From NCBI GenBank assembly GCA_037013495.1, contig CM072801.1, positions 75,997,816 through 76,061,815 on the forward strand: 64,000 bases of DNA, in the 5' to 3' direction. Within the stretch, counting starts at the first letter, position 1; every line of letters starts with the position of its first letter. Below are positions 12,000 to 26,386 of this stretch, piece after piece. The notes beneath the pieces are model-generated. The model had not been told where the DNA came from, searched no databases, and saw only the letters and a list, made by a program, of their open reading frames with translations. The DNA comes from Hippophae tibetana. Its lineage: Eukaryota > Streptophyta > Magnoliopsida > Rosales > Elaeagnaceae. A program made the position numbers and the translations under genes.

Positions 12000-14900
12000 A
12001 AGGCTATGATAACAAACTATGCATATCCTTTTGGCGGACATCATATGTACCCAGCAACTCAAAGAATAAGAAAGGTTGAATTGCTCAGAACATGTATAAG
12101 TTGATAGAATTTGAAACTAAAAGAAGAAGAATATAAAACAAGGTAATTGGGTGCGACAAAATTTTAAAACATCAGTAAGTAGTGTAAACGATGGAATCTG
12201 GGTTAAAATACGAGGATAGAAAAACTACTGTTATAGTGGGTTTTTTTATTTATCAAAACGAGCTTCGATTTGAGATATTATAATAGTTGTTTCGCTATAC
12301 GAGTCAAAAGTTATAACAATTAGCAGTTTCAACCCCAATTGATAACTTCTTTTTGTTTTGAAATTGTGAACTGCAGTAACTTTCTTCTTTTTTTCAAAAA
12401 CATATATAGGTTGAACACAAAAATGATATAACGAGAAAGAAAATACCACGAAAGTAAAGGAGCTACGAAATGAAATCCAAATAAAAAAGAATGACAATAA
12501 AAGTGAAAGAAAACAACGACTTGAAGGACCCAATTTAATTCTTTTTTTTATTATTTCTGATTTAAGAAAGAACAAAACAATCAAAGGACAAATTTTTATA
12601 AATGTAATATTCAAAAAATAGATAAATAAGGATAAATAAACCATTTTCAGCAACCAAGGCTATGATACCAAACAATGCAAATCCTTTTGGCGGACATCAT
12701 ATGTACCCAGCAACTCAAAGAATAAGAAAGGTTGAATTGCTCAGAACATGTATTAGTTGATAGAATTTGAATCTAAAAGAAGAAGAATATAAAACAAGGT
12801 AATTGGGTGCGACAAAATTTTAAAACATCAGTAAGTAGTGTAAACGATGGAATCTGGGTTAAAATACGAGGATAGAAAAACTACTGCTATAGTGGGTTTT
12901 TTTATGTATCGAAACGAGCTACGATTTGAGATATTATAATAGTTGTTTCGCTATACGAGTCAAAAGTTATAACAATTAGCAGTTTCAACCCCAATTGATA
13001 AATTCTTTTTGTTTTGAAATTATGAACTGCTCTAACTTTCTTCTTTTTTATAAAACATATATAGGTTGAACACAAAAATGAAATAACGAGAAAAAAATAC
13101 CATGAAAGTAAAGGAGCTACGAAATGAAATCGAAATAAAAATAGAATGACAACAAAAGTGAAAGAAAACAACGACTTGAAGGACACAATTTAATTCGTTT
13201 TTTATGATTTCTGATTTAAGAAAGAACAAAACAATCAAAGGACAAATTTTTATAAATGTAATATTCAAAAAATAGATAAATAAGGATAAATAAACCATTT
13301 TCAGCAACCAAGGCTATGATACCAAACAATGCAAATCCTTTTTGCGGCCATCATATGTAGCAAGGAACACAAAGAATAAGAAAGGTTGAATTACTCAGAA
13401 CATGTATAACATAATAGAATTGGCATCTGAAAGAAGAAGAATAGAAAACAAGGCAATAGGGTGCGACCAAATTTTAAGATGTCTGTAAGTAGCGTAAACG
13501 ACAGAATCTGGTTTGAAATATTAGGATAGAAAACTACTCCTATAGTGCATTCTCTTATGTATCGAAAGGAGCTTCGATTTGATATATTATAATAGTCATT
13601 TACATATACGAGTCAAAAGTTATAACAGTTTATAGTTTCAACTCCAATTGATAATTCTTTTTGTTCTGAAATTGTGAACTGCTGTAACTTTATTGTTTTT
13701 TCAAAAAAAAAAGATAGGTTGTACACAAAAATGATATAACGAGAAAAAAATACCATGAAAATAAAGGAGCTACGAAATGAAATCCAAATAAAAAAAGAAT
13801 GACAATAAAAGTGAAAGAAAACAACGACTTGAAGGACAAAATTTCATTCTTTTTTTATGATTCCTGATTTAAGAAAGAACAAAACAATCAAAGAACAAAT
13901 TTTTATAAATGTAATATTCAAAAAATAGATAAATAAGGGTAAATAAACCATTTTCAGCAACCAAGGCTATGATAACAAACTATGCATATCCTTTTGGCGG
14001 ACATCATATGTACCCAGCAACTCAAAGAATAAGAAAGGTTGAATTGCTCAGAACATGTATAAGTTGATAGAATTGGAATCTAAAAGGAGAAGAATATAAA
14101 ACAAGGTAATTGGGTGCGACAAAATTTTAAAACATCAGTAAGTAGTGTAAACGATGGAATCTGGGTTAAAATACGAGGATAGAAAAACTACTGCTATAGT
14201 TAGTTTTTTTATGTATCGAAACGAGCTTCGATTTGAAATATTATAATAGTTGTTTCGCTATACGAGTCAAAAGTTATAACAATTAGCAGTTTCAACCCCA
14301 ATTGATAACTTCTTTTTGTTTTGAAATTGTGAATTGCAGTAACTTTCTTCTTTTTTATAAAACATATATTGGTTGAACAAAAAAATGTTATAACGAGAAA
14401 AAAATACCATGAAAGTAAAGGAGCTACGAAATTAAATCGAAATAAAAATAGAATGACAACAAAAGTAAAAGAAAACAACGACTTGAAGGACACAATTTAA
14501 TTCGTTTTTTATGATTTCTGATTTAAGAAAGAACAAAACAATGAAAGGACAAATTTTTATAAATGCAATATTCAAAAAATAGATAAATAAGGATAAATAA
14601 ACCATTTTCAGCAACCAAGGCTATGATACCAAACAAATCAAATCCTTTTGGCGGCCATCATATGTAGCAAGGAACAAAAAGAATAAGAACTGTTGAATTA
14701 CTCAGAACATGTATAACATAATAGAATTGGCATCTGCAAGAAGAAGAATAGAAAACAAGGCAATAGGGTGCGACCAAATTTTAAGATGTCTGTAAGTAGC
14801 GTAAACGACAGAATCTGGTTTGAAATATGAGGATAGAAAACTACTCCTATAGTGCATTCTCTTATGTATCGAAAGGAGCTTCGATTTGATATATTATAAT

Positions 14901-15922
14901 AGTCATTTACATATACGAGTCAAACGTTATAACAGTTTATAGTTTCAACCCCAATTGATAATTCTTTTTGTTCTGAAATTGTGAACTGCTGTAACTTTTT
15001 TGTTTTTTCAAAAAAAATAGATAGGTTGTACACAAAAATGATATAACGAGAAAAAAATACCATGAAAGTAAAGGAGCTACGAAATGAAATCCAAATAAAA
15101 AAAGAATGACAATAAAAGTGAAAGAAAACAACGACTTGAAGGACACAATTTCATTCTTTTTTTATGATTCCTGTTTTAAGAAAGAACAAAACAATCAAAG
15201 GACAAATTTTTATAAATGTAATATTCAAAAAATAGATAAATAAGGGTAAATAAACCATTTTCAGCAACCAAGGCTATGATAACAAACTATGCATATCCTT
15301 TTGGCGGCCATCATATGTACCCAGCAACTCAAAGAATAAGAAAGGTTGAATTGCTCAGAACATGTATAAGTTGATAGAATTGGAATCTAAAAGAAGAAGA
15401 ATATAAAACAAGGTAATTGGGTGCGACAAAATTTTAAAACATCAGTAAGTAGTGTAAACGATGGAATCTGGGTTAAAATACGAGGATAGAAAAACTACTG
15501 CTATAGTGGGTTTTTTTATGTATCGAAACGAGCTTCGATTTGAGATATTATAATAGTTGTTTCGCTATACGAGTCAAAAGTTATAACAATTAGCAGTTTC
15601 AACCCAATTGATAACTTCTTTTTGTTTTGAAATTGTGAACTGCAGTAACTTTCTTCTTTTTTATAAAACATATATAGGTTGAACAAAAAAATGATATAAC
15701 GAGAAAGAAATACCATGAAAGTAAAGGAGCTACGAAATGAAATCGAAATAAAAATAGATTGACAACAAAAGTGAAAGAAAACAACGACTTGAAGGACACG
15801 ATTTAATTCTTTTTTTATGATTTCTAATTTAAGAAAGAACAAAACAATCAAAGGACAAATTTTTATAAATGTAATATTCAAAAAATAGATAAATAAGGAT
15901 AAATAAACCATTTTCAGCAACC
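12000..15922 (+). repeat. Irregular zone, A-A-B-A-B-A
   Basis: Starts are 12000 (A), 12656 (A, chimeric start), 13310 (B), 13963 (A), 14617 (B) and 15270 (A). There are two A-A junctions, at 12000/12656 and at 15270/15923, which break the dimer rhythm. The 15270 copy has 'ggcggccatcatatgtaccc', a B base in an A context. This zone joins the first dimer block to the pentamer block. Confidence 0.82.
12910..15269 (+). repeat. Example span of alternating A and B monomers showing the family differences
   Basis: This span holds B at 13310, A at 13963 and B at 14617, preceded by the end of an A copy. A hand alignment of A against B gives roughly 60-70 differences per monomer (about 10%). They cluster just after the phase marker (positions 10-60), around offsets 90-110, and in the tract before the conserved block ('cttctttttta taaaacatatatagg' in A against 'attgttttttcaaaaaa' in B). 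The block around offset 430-473 and the run from 'aaaggacaaattttt' to 'aaatagataaataag' are almost unchanged between the families. Confidence 0.75.
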
Positions 15923-18900
15923 AAGGCTATGATAACAAACTATGCATATCCTTTTGGCGGACATCATATGTACCCAGCAACTCAAAAAATAAGAAAGGTT
16001 GAATTGCTCAGAACATGTATAAGTTGATAGAATTGGAATCTAAAAGAAGAAGAATATAAAACAAGGTAATTGGGTGCGACAAAATTTTAAAACATCAGTA
16101 AGTAGTGTAAACGATGGAATCTGGGTTAAAATACGAGGATAGAAAAACTACTGCTATAGTGGGTTTTTTTATGTATCGAAACGAGCTACGATTTGAGATA
16201 TTATAATAGTTGTTTCGCTATACGAGTCAAAAGTTATAACAATTAGCAGTTTCAACCCCAATTGATAAATTCTTTTTGTTTTAAAATTATGAACTGCAGT
16301 AACTTTCTTCTTTTTTATAAAACATATATAGGTTGAACACAAAAATGAAATAACGAGAAAAAAATACCATGAAAGTAAAGGAGCTACGAAATGAAATCCA
16401 AATAAAAATAGAATGACAACAAAAGTGAAAGAAAACAACGACTTGAAGGACACAATTTAATTCGTTTTTTATGATTTCTGATTTAAGAAAGAACAAAACA
16501 ATCAAAGGACAAATTTTTATAAATGTAATATTCAAAAAATAGATAAATAAGGATAAATAAACCATTTTCAGCAACCAAGGCTATGATACCAATCAAATCA
16601 AATCCTTTTGGCGGCCATCATATGTAGCAAGGAACACAAAGAATAAGAACTGTTGAATTACTCAGAACATGTATAACATAATAGAATTGGCATCTGCAAG
16701 AAGAAGAATAGAAAACAAGGCAATAGGGTGCGACCAAATTTTAAGATGTCTGTAAGTAGCGTAAACGACAGAATCTGGTTTGAAATATGAGGATAGAAAA
16801 CTACTCCTATAGTGCTTTCTCTTATGTATCGAAAGGAGCTTCGATTTGATATATTATAATAGTCATTTACATATACGAGTCAAACGTTATAACAGTTTAT
16901 AGTTTCAACCCCAATTGATAATTCTTTTTGTTCTGAAATTGTGAACTGCTGTAACTTTTTTGTTTTTTCAAAAAAAAATAGATAGGTTGTACACAAAAAT
17001 GATATAACGAGAAAAAAATACCATGAAAGTAAAGGAGCTACGAAATGAAATCCAAATAAAAAAAGAATGACAATAAAAGTGAAAGAAAACAACGACTTGA
17101 AGGACACAATTTCATTCTTTTTTTATGATTCCTGATTTAAGAAAGAACAAAACAATCAAAGGACAAATTTTTATAAATGTAATATTCAAAAAATAGATAA
17201 ATAAGGGTAAATAAACCATTTTCAGCAACCAAGGCTATGATAACAAACTATGCATATCCTTTTGGCGGACATCATATGTACCCAGCAACTCAAAGAATAA
17301 GAAAGGTTGAATTGCTCAGAACATGTATAAGTTGATAGAATTGGAATCTAAAAAAAGAAGAATATAAAACAAGGTAATTGGGTGCGACAAAATTTTAAAA
17401 CATCAGTAAGTAGTGTAAACGATGGAATATGGGTTAAAATACGAGGATAGAAAAACTACTACTATAGTGGGTTTTTTTATGTATCGAAACGAGCTTCGAT
17501 TTGAGATATTATAATAGTTGTTTCGCTATACGAGTCAAAAGTTATAACAATTAGCAGTTTCAACCCCAATTGATAACTTCTTTTTGTTTTGAAATTGTGA
17601 ACTGCAGTAACTTTCTTCTTTTTTATAAAACATATATAGGTTGAACAAAAAAATGATATAACGAGAAAAAAATACCATGAAAGTAAAGGAGCTACGAAAT
17701 GAAATCGAAATAAAAATAGAATGACAACAAAAGTGAAAGAAAACAACGACTTGAAGGACAAAATTTAATTCGTTTTTTATGATTTCTGATTTAAGAAAGA
17801 ACAAAACAATCAAATCACAATTTTTTATAAATGTAATATTCAAAAATTAGATAAATAAGGATAAATAAACCATTTTCAGTAACCAAGGCTATGATACCAA
17901 ACAAATCAAATCCTTTTGGCGGCCATCATATGTAGCAAGGAACACAAAGAATAAGAACTGTTGAATTACTTAGAACATGTATAACATAGTAGAATTGGCA
18001 TCTGCAAGAAGAAGAATAGAAAACAAGGCAATAGGGTGCGACCAAATTTTAAGATGTCTGTAAGTAGCGTAAACGACAGAATCTGGTTTGAAATATGAGG
18101 ATAGAAAACTACTCCTAGAGTGCATTCTCTTATGTATCGAAAGGAGCTTCGATTTGATATATTATAATAGTCATTTACATATACGAGTCAAACGTTATAA
18201 CAGTTTATAGTTTCAACCCCAATTGATAATTCTTTTTGTTCTGAAATTGTGAACTGCTGTAACTTTATTGTTTTTTCAAAAAAAATAGATAGGTTGTACA
18301 CAAAAATGATATAACGAGAAAGAAATACCATGAAAGTAAAGGAGCTACGAAATGAAATCCAAATAAAAAAAAGAATGACAACAAAAGTGAAAGAAAACAA
18401 CGACTTGAAGGACACGATTTAATTCTTTTTTTATAATTTCTGATTTAAGAAAGAACAAAACAATCAAAGGACAAATTTTGAAAATGTAATATTCAAAAAA
18501 TAGATAAATAAGGATAAATAAACCATTTTCAGCAACAAAGGCTATGATACCAAACAAATCAAATCCTTTTGGCGGCCATCATATGTAGCAAGGAACACAA
18601 AGAATAAGAACTGTTGAATTACTAAGAACATGTATAACATAATAGAATTGGCATCTGTAAGAAGAAGAATAGAAAACAAGGCAATAGGGTGCGACCAAAT
18701 TTTAAGATGTCTGTATGTAGCGTAAACGACAGAATCTGGTTTGAAATATGAGGATAGAAAACTACTCCTATAGTGCATTCTCTTATGTATCGAAAGGAGC
18801 TTCGATTTGATATATTATAATAGTCATTTACATATACGAGTCAAAAGTTATAACAGTTTATAGTTTCAACTCCAATTGATAATTCTTTTTGTTCTGAAAT

Positions 18901-19193
18901 TGTGAACTGCTGTAACTTTATTGTTTTTTCAAAAAAAAAAATAGATAGGTTGTACACAAAAATGATATAACGAGAAAAAAATACCATGAAAGTAAAGGAG
19001 CTACGAAATGAAATCCAAATAAAAAAAGAATGACAATAAAAGTGAAAGAAAAGAACGACTTGAAGGACACAATTTCATTCTTTTTTTATGATTCCTGATT
19101 TAAGAAAGAACAAAACAATCAAAGGACAAATTTTTATAAATGTAATATTCAAAAAATAGATAAATAAGGGTAAATAAACCATTTTCAGCAACC
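15923..19193 (+). repeat. Pentamer HOR unit 1 (A-B0-A-B1-B2, 3271 bp)
   Basis: Starts are 15923 (A), 16577 (B0), 17231 (A), 17885 (B1) and 18538 (B2). The same order and spacing recur exactly 3271 bp later. Shared private variants include 'taccaatcaaatc' in the first B, 'ctaaaaaaagaag' in the second A, 'aatcacaattttttat' before the B1 copy and 'agcaacaaag' at the B2 start. One extra A lies in the A-run near 18367 compared with the second unit. Confidence 0.88.
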
Positions 19194-22100
19194 AAGGCTA
19201 TGATAACAAACTATGCATATCCTTTTGGCGGACATCATATGTACCCAGCAACTCAAAGAATAAGAAAGGTTGAATTGCTCAGAACATGTATAAGTTGATA
19301 GAATTGGAATCTAAAAGAAGAAGAATATAAAACAAGGTAATTGGGTGCGACAAAATTTTAAAACATCAGTAAGTAGTGTAAACGATGGAATATGGGTTAA
19401 AATACGAGGATAGAAAAACTACTGCTATAGTGGGTTTTTTTATGTATCGAAACGAGCTACGATTTGAGATATTATAATAGTTGTTTCGCTATACGAGTCA
19501 AAAGTTATAACAATTAGCAGTTTCAACCCCAATTGATAAATTCTTTTTGTTTTAAAATTATGAACTGCAGTAACTTTCTTCTTTTTTATAAAACATATAT
19601 AGGTTGAACACAAAAATGAAATAACGAGAAAAAAATACCATGAAAGTAAAGGAGCTACGAAATGAAATCGAAATAAAAATAGAATGACAACAAAAGTGAA
19701 AGAAAACAACGACTTGAAGGACACAATTTAATTCGTTTTTTATGATTTCTGATTTAAGAAAGAACAAAACAATCAAAGGACAAATTTTTATAAATGTAAT
19801 ATTCAAAAAATAGATAAATAAGGATAAATAAACCATTTTCAGCAACCAAGGCTATGATACCAATCAAATCAAATCCTTTTGGCGGCCATCATATGTAGCA
19901 AGGAACACAAAGAATAAGTACTGTTGAATTACTCAGAACATGTATAACATAATAGAATTGGCATCTGCAAGAAGAAGAATAGAAAACAAGGCAATAGGGT
20001 GCGACCAAATTTTAAGATGTCTGTAAGTAGCGTAAACGACAGAATCTGGTTTGAAATATGAGGATAGAAAACTACTCCTATAGTGCTTTCTCTTATGTAT
20101 CGAAAGGAGCTTCGATTTGATATATTATAATAGTCATTTACATATACGAGTCAAACGTTATAACAGTTTATAGTTTCAACCCCAATTGATAATTCTTTTT
20201 GTTCTGAAATTGTGAACTGCTGTAACTTTTTTGTTTTTTCAAAAAAAAAATAGATAGGTTGTACACAAAAATGATATAACGAGAAAAAAATACCATGAAA
20301 GTAAAGGAGCTACGAAATGAAATCCAAATAAAAAAAGAATGACAATAAAAGTGAAAGAAAACAACGACTTGAAGGACACAATTTCATTCTTTTTTTATGA
20401 TTCCTGATTTAAGAAAGAACAAAACAATCAAAGGACAAATTTTTATAAATGTAATATTCAAAAAATAGATAAATAAGGGTAAATAAACCATTTTCAGCAA
20501 CCAAGGCTATGATAACAAACTATGCATATCCTTTTGGCGGACATCATATGTACCCAGCAACTCAAAGAATAAGAAAGGTTGAATTGCTCAGAACATGTAT
20601 AAGTTGATAGAATTGGAATCTAAAAAAAGAAGAATATAAAACAAGGTAATTGGGTGCGACAAAATTTTAAAACATCAGTAAGTAGTGTAAACGATGGAAT
20701 ATGGGTTAAAATACGAGGATAGAAAAACTACTACTATAGTGGGTTTTTTTATGTATCGAAACGAGCTTCGATTTGAGATATTATAATAGTTGTTTCGCTA
20801 TACGAGTCAAAAGTTATAACAATTAGCAGTTTCAACCCCAATTGATAACTTCTTTTTGTTTTGAAATTGTGAACTGCAGTAACTTTCTTCTTTTTTATAA
20901 AACATATATAGGTTGAACAAAAAAATGATATAACGAGAAAAAAATACCATGAAAGTAAAGGAGCTACGAAATGAAAACGAAATAAAAATAGAATGACAAC
21001 AAAAGTGAAAGAAAACAACGACTTGAAGGACACAATTTAATTCGTTTTTTATGATTTCTGATTTAAGAAAGAACAAAACAATCAAATCACAATTTTTTAT
21101 AAATGTAATATTCAAAAATTAGATAAATAAGGATAAATAAACCATTTTCAGTAACCAAGGCTATGATACCAAACAAATCAAATCCTTTTGGCGGCCATCA
21201 TATGTAGCAAGGAACACAAAGAATAAGAACTGTTGAATTACTTAGAACATGTATAACATAGTAGAATTGGCATCTGCAAGAAGAAGAATAGAAAACAAGG
21301 CAATAGGGTGCGACCAAATTTTAAGATGTCTGTAAGTAGCGTAAACGACAGAATCTGGTTTGAAATATGAGGATAGAAAACTACTCCTAGAGTGCATTCT
21401 CTTATGTATCGAAAGGAGCTTCGATTTGATATATTATAATAGTCATTTACATATACGAGTCAAACGTTATAACAGTTTATAGTTTCAACCCCAATTGATA
21501 ATTCTTTTTGTTCTGAAATTGTGAACTGCTGTAACTTTATTGTTTTTTCAAAAAAAATAGATAGGTTGTACACAAAAATGATATAACGAGAAAGAAATAC
21601 CATGAAAGTAACGGAGCTACGAAATGAAATCCAAATAAAAAAAGAATGACAACAAAAGTGAAAGAAAACAACGACTTGAAGGACACGATTTAATTCTTTT
21701 TTTATAATTTCTGATTTAAGAAAGAACAAAACAATCAAAGGACAAATTTTGAAAATGTAATATTCAAAAAATAGATAAATAAGGATAAATAAACCATTTT
21801 CAGCAACAAAGGCTATGATACCAAACAAATCAAATCCTTTTGGCGGCCATCATATGTAGCAAGGAACACAAAGAATAAGAACTGTTGAATTACTAAGAAC
21901 ATGTATAACATAATAGAATTGGCATCTGTAAGAAGAAGAATAGAAAACAAGGCAATAGGGTGCGACCAAATTTTAAGATGTCTGTAAGTAGCGTAAACGA
22001 CAGAATCTGGTTTGAAATATGAGGATAGAAAACTACTCCTATAGTGCATTCTCTTATGTATCGAAAGGAGCTTCGATTTGATATATTATAATAGTCATTT

Positions 22101-22464
22101 ACATATACGAGTCAAAAGTTATAACAGTTTATAGTTTCAACTCCAATTGATAATTCTTTTTGTTCTGAAATTGTGAACTGCTGTAACTTTATTGTTTTTT
22201 CAAAAAAAAAAATAGATAGGTTGTACACAAAAATGATATAACGAGAAAAAAATACCATGAAAGTAAAGGAGCTACGAAATGAAATCCAAATAAAAAAAGA
22301 ATGACAATAAAAGTGAAAGAAAAGAACGACTTGAAGGACACAATTTCATTCTTTTTTTATGATTCCTGATTTAAGAAAGAACAAAACAATCAAAGGACAA
22401 ATTTTTATAAATGTAATATTCAAAAAATAGATAAATAAGGGTAAATAAACCATTTTCAGCAACC
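19194..22464 (+). repeat. Pentamer HOR unit 2 (A-B0-A-B1-B2, 3271 bp)
   Basis: Starts are 19194, 19848, 20503, 21157 and 21809, each 3271-3272 bp after its partner in the previous unit. Differences are few (for example 'aataagtactg' near 19915, 'gaaaacgaaat' near 20973 and 'gtaacggagct' near 21608). The last three monomers (20503-22464) form an A-B1-B2 trimer like those that follow, so the trimer block probably expanded from this end of the pentamer. Confidence 0.88.
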
Positions 22465-24424
22465 AAGGCTATGATAACAAACTATGCATATCCTTTTGGC
22501 GGACATCATATGTACCCAGCAACTCAAAGAATAAGAAAGGTTGAATTGCTCAGAACATGTATAAGTTGATAGAATTGGAATCTAAAAGAAGAAGAATATA
22601 AAACAAGGTAATTGGGTGCGACAAAATTTTAAAACATCAGTAAGTAGTGTAAACGATGGAATATGGGTTAAAATACGAGGATAGAAAAACTACTGCTATA
22701 GTGGGTTTTTTTATGTATCGAAACGAGCTTCGATTTGAGATATTATAATAGTTGTTTCGCTATACGAGTCAAAAGTTATAACAATTAGCAGTTTCAACCC
22801 AATTGATAACTTCTTTTTGTTTTGAAATTGTGAACTGCAGTAACTTTCTTCTTTTTTATAAAACATATATAGGTTGAACAAAAAAATGATATAACGAGAA
22901 AAAAATACCATGAAAGTAAAGGAGCTACGAAATGAAATCGAAATAAAAATAGAATGACAACAAAAGTGAAAGAAAACAACGACTTGAAGGACACAATTTA
23001 ATTCGTTTTTTATGATTTCTGATTTAAGAAAGAACAAAACAATCAAATCACAATTTTTTATAAATGTAATATTCAAAAATTAGATAAATAAGGATAAATA
23101 AACCATTTTCAGTAACCAAGACTATGATACCAAACAAATCAAATCCTTTTGGCGGCCATCATATGTAGCAAGGAACACAAAGAATAAGAACTGTTGAATT
23201 ACTTAGAACATGTATAACATAGTAGAATTGGCATCTGCAAGAAGAAGAATAGAAAACAAGGCAATAGGGTGCGACCAAATTTTAAGATGTCTGTAAGTAG
23301 CGTAAACGACAGAATCTGGTTTGAAATATGAGGATAGAAAACTACTCCTAGAGTGCATTCTCTTATGTATCGAAAGGAGCTTCGATTTGATATATTATAA
23401 TAGTCATTTACATATACGAGTCAAACGTTATAACAGTTTATAGTTTCAACCCCAATTGATAATTCTTTTTGTTCTGAAATTGTGAACTGCTGTAACTTTA
23501 TTGTTTTTTCAAAAAAAATAGATAGGTTGTACACAAAAATGATATAACGAGAAAGAAATACCATGAAAGTAAAGGAGCTACGAAATGAAATCCAAATAAA
23601 AAAAGAATGACAACAAAAGTGAAAGAAAACAACGACTTGAAGGACACGATTTAATTCTTTTTTTATAATTTCTGATTTAAGAAAGAACAAAACAATCAAA
23701 GGACAAATTTTGAAAATGTAATATTCAAAAAATAGATAAATAAGGATAAATAAACCATTTTCAGCAACAAAGGCTATGATACCAAACAAATCAAATCCTT
23801 TTGGCGGCCATCATATGTAGCAAGGAACACAAAGAATAAGAACTGTTGAATTACTAAGAACATGTATAACATAATAGAATTGGCATCTGTAAGAAGAAGA
23901 ATAGAAAACAAGGCAATAGGGTGCGACCAAATTTTAAGATGTCTGTAAGTAGCGTAAACGACAGAATCTGGTTTGAAATATGAGGATAGAAAACTACTCC
24001 TATAGTGCATTCTCTTATGTATCGAAAGGAGCTTCGATTTGATATATTATAATAGTCATTTACATATACGAGTCAAAAGTTATAACAGTTTATAGTTTCA
24101 ACTCCAATTGATAATTCTTTTTGTTCTGAAATTGTGAACTGCTGTAACTTTATTGTTTTTTCAAAAAAAAAATAGATAGGTTGTACACAAAAATGATATA
24201 ACGAGAAAAAAATACCATGAAAGTAAAGGAGCTACGAAATGAAATCCAAATAAAAAAAGAATGACAATAAAAGTGAAAGAAAAGAACGACTTGAAGGACA
24301 CAATTTCATTCTTTTTTTATGATTCCTGATTTAAGAAAGAACAAAACAATCAAAGGACAAATTTTTATAAATGTAATATTCAAAAAATAGATAAATAAGG
24401 GTAAATAAACCATTTTCAGCAACC
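22465..24424 (+). repeat. A-B1-B2 trimer HOR unit 1 of 4, first trimer block
   Basis: Starts are 22465 (A), 23118 (B1, marker variant 'aagactatga') and 23770 (B2, with 'agcaacaaag'). The B2 copy has the short form 'aaattttgaaaatg' in place of 'aaatttttataaatg'. The three-monomer unit spans 1960 bp. Confidence 0.88.
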
Positions 24425-26386
24425 AAGGCTATGATAACAAACTATGCATATCCTTTTGGCGGACATCATATGTACCCAGCAACTCAAAGAATAAGAAAGG
24501 TTGAATTGCTCAGAACATGTATAAGTTGATAGAATTGGAATCTAAAAGAAGAAGAATATAAAACAAGGTAATTGGGTGCGACAAAATTTTAAAACATCAG
24601 TAAGTAGTGTAAACGATGGAATATGGGTTAAAATACGAGGATAGAAAAACTACTGCTATAGTGGGTTTTTTTATGTATCGAAACGAGCTTCGATTTGAGA
24701 TATTATAATAGTTGTTTCGCTATACGAGTCAAAAGTTATAACAATTAGCAGTTTCAACCCAATTGATAACTTCTTTTTGTTTTGAAATTGTGAACTGCAG
24801 TAACTTTCTTCTTTTTTATAAAACATATATAGGTTGAACAAAAAAATGATATAACGAGAAAAAAATACCATGAAAGTAAAGGAGCTACGAAATGAAATCG
24901 AAATAAAAATAGAATGACAACAAAAGTGAAAGAAAACAACGACTTGAAGGACACAATTTAATTCGTTTTTTATGATTTCTGATTTAAGAAAGAACAAAAC
25001 AATCAAATCACAATTTTTTATAAATGTAATATTCAAAAATTAGATAAATAAGGATAAATAAACCATTTTCAGTAACCAAGGCTATGATACCAAACAAATC
25101 AAATCCTTTTGGCGGCCATCATATGTAGCAAGGAACACAAAGAATAAGAACTGTTGAATTACTTAGAACATGTATAACATAGTAGAATTGGCATCTGCAA
25201 GAAGAAGAATAGAAAACAAGGCAATAGGGTGCGACCAAATTTTAAGATTTCTGTAAGTAGCGTAAACGACAGAATCTGGTTTGAAATATGAGGATAGAAA
25301 ACTACTCCTAGAGTGCATTCTCTTATGTATCGAAAGGAGCTTCGATTTGATATATTATAATAGTCATTTACATATACGAGTCAAACGTTATAACAGTTTA
25401 TAGTTTCAACCCCAATTGATAATTCTTTTTGTTCTGAAATTGTGAACTGCTGTAACTTTATTGTTTTTTCAAAAAAAAATAGATAGGTTGTACACAAAAA
25501 TGATATAACGAGAAAGAAATACCATGAAAGTAAAGGAGCTACGAAATGAAATCCAAATAAAAAAAGAATGACAACAAAAGTGAAAGAAAACAACGACTTG
25601 AAGGACACGATTTAATTCTTTTTTTATAATTTCTGATTTAAGAAAGAACAAAACAATCAAAGGACAAATTTTGAAAATGTAATATTCAAAAAATAGACAA
25701 ATAAGGATAAATAAACCATTTTCAGCAACCAAGGCTATGATACCAAACAAATCAAATCCTTTTGGCGGCCATCATATGTAGCAAGGAACACAAAGAATAA
25801 GAACTGTTGAATTACTAAGAACATGTATAACATAATAGAATTGGCATCTGTAAGAAGAAGAATAGAAAACAAGGCAATAGGGTGCGACCAAATTTTAAGA
25901 TGTCTGTATGTAGCGTAAACGACAGAATCTGGTTTGAAATATGAGGATAGAAAACTACTCCTATAGTGCATTCTCTTATGTATCGAAAGGAGCTTCGATT
26001 TGATATATTATAATAGTCATTTACATATACGAGTCAAAAGTTATAACAGTTTATAGTTTCAACTCCAATTGATAATTCTTTTTGTTCTGAAATTGTGAAC
26101 TGCTGTAACTTTATTGTTTTTTCAAAAAAAAAAATAGATAGGTTGTACACAAAAATGATATAACGAGAAAAAAATACCATGAAAGTAAAGGAGCTACGAA
26201 ATGAAATCCAAATAAAAAAAGAATGACAATAAAAGTGAAAGAAAAGAACGACTTGAAGGACACAATTTCATTCTTTTTTTATGATTCCTGATTTAAGAAA
26301 GAACAAAACAATCAAAGGACAAATTTTTATAAATGTAATATTCAAAAAATAGATAAATAAGGGTAAATAAACCATTTTCAGCAACC
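24425..26386 (+). repeat. A-B1-B2 trimer HOR unit 2 of 4, first trimer block
   Basis: Starts are 24425 (A), 25078 (B1) and 25731 (B2), 1962 bp in total. The B1 copy reads 'aagatttctgtaag', shared only with the B1 of the next unit. The B2 copy reads 'tgtctgtatgtagcg', which it shares with the distant B2 at 18538 but not with the B2 copies between them. Confidence 0.88.
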
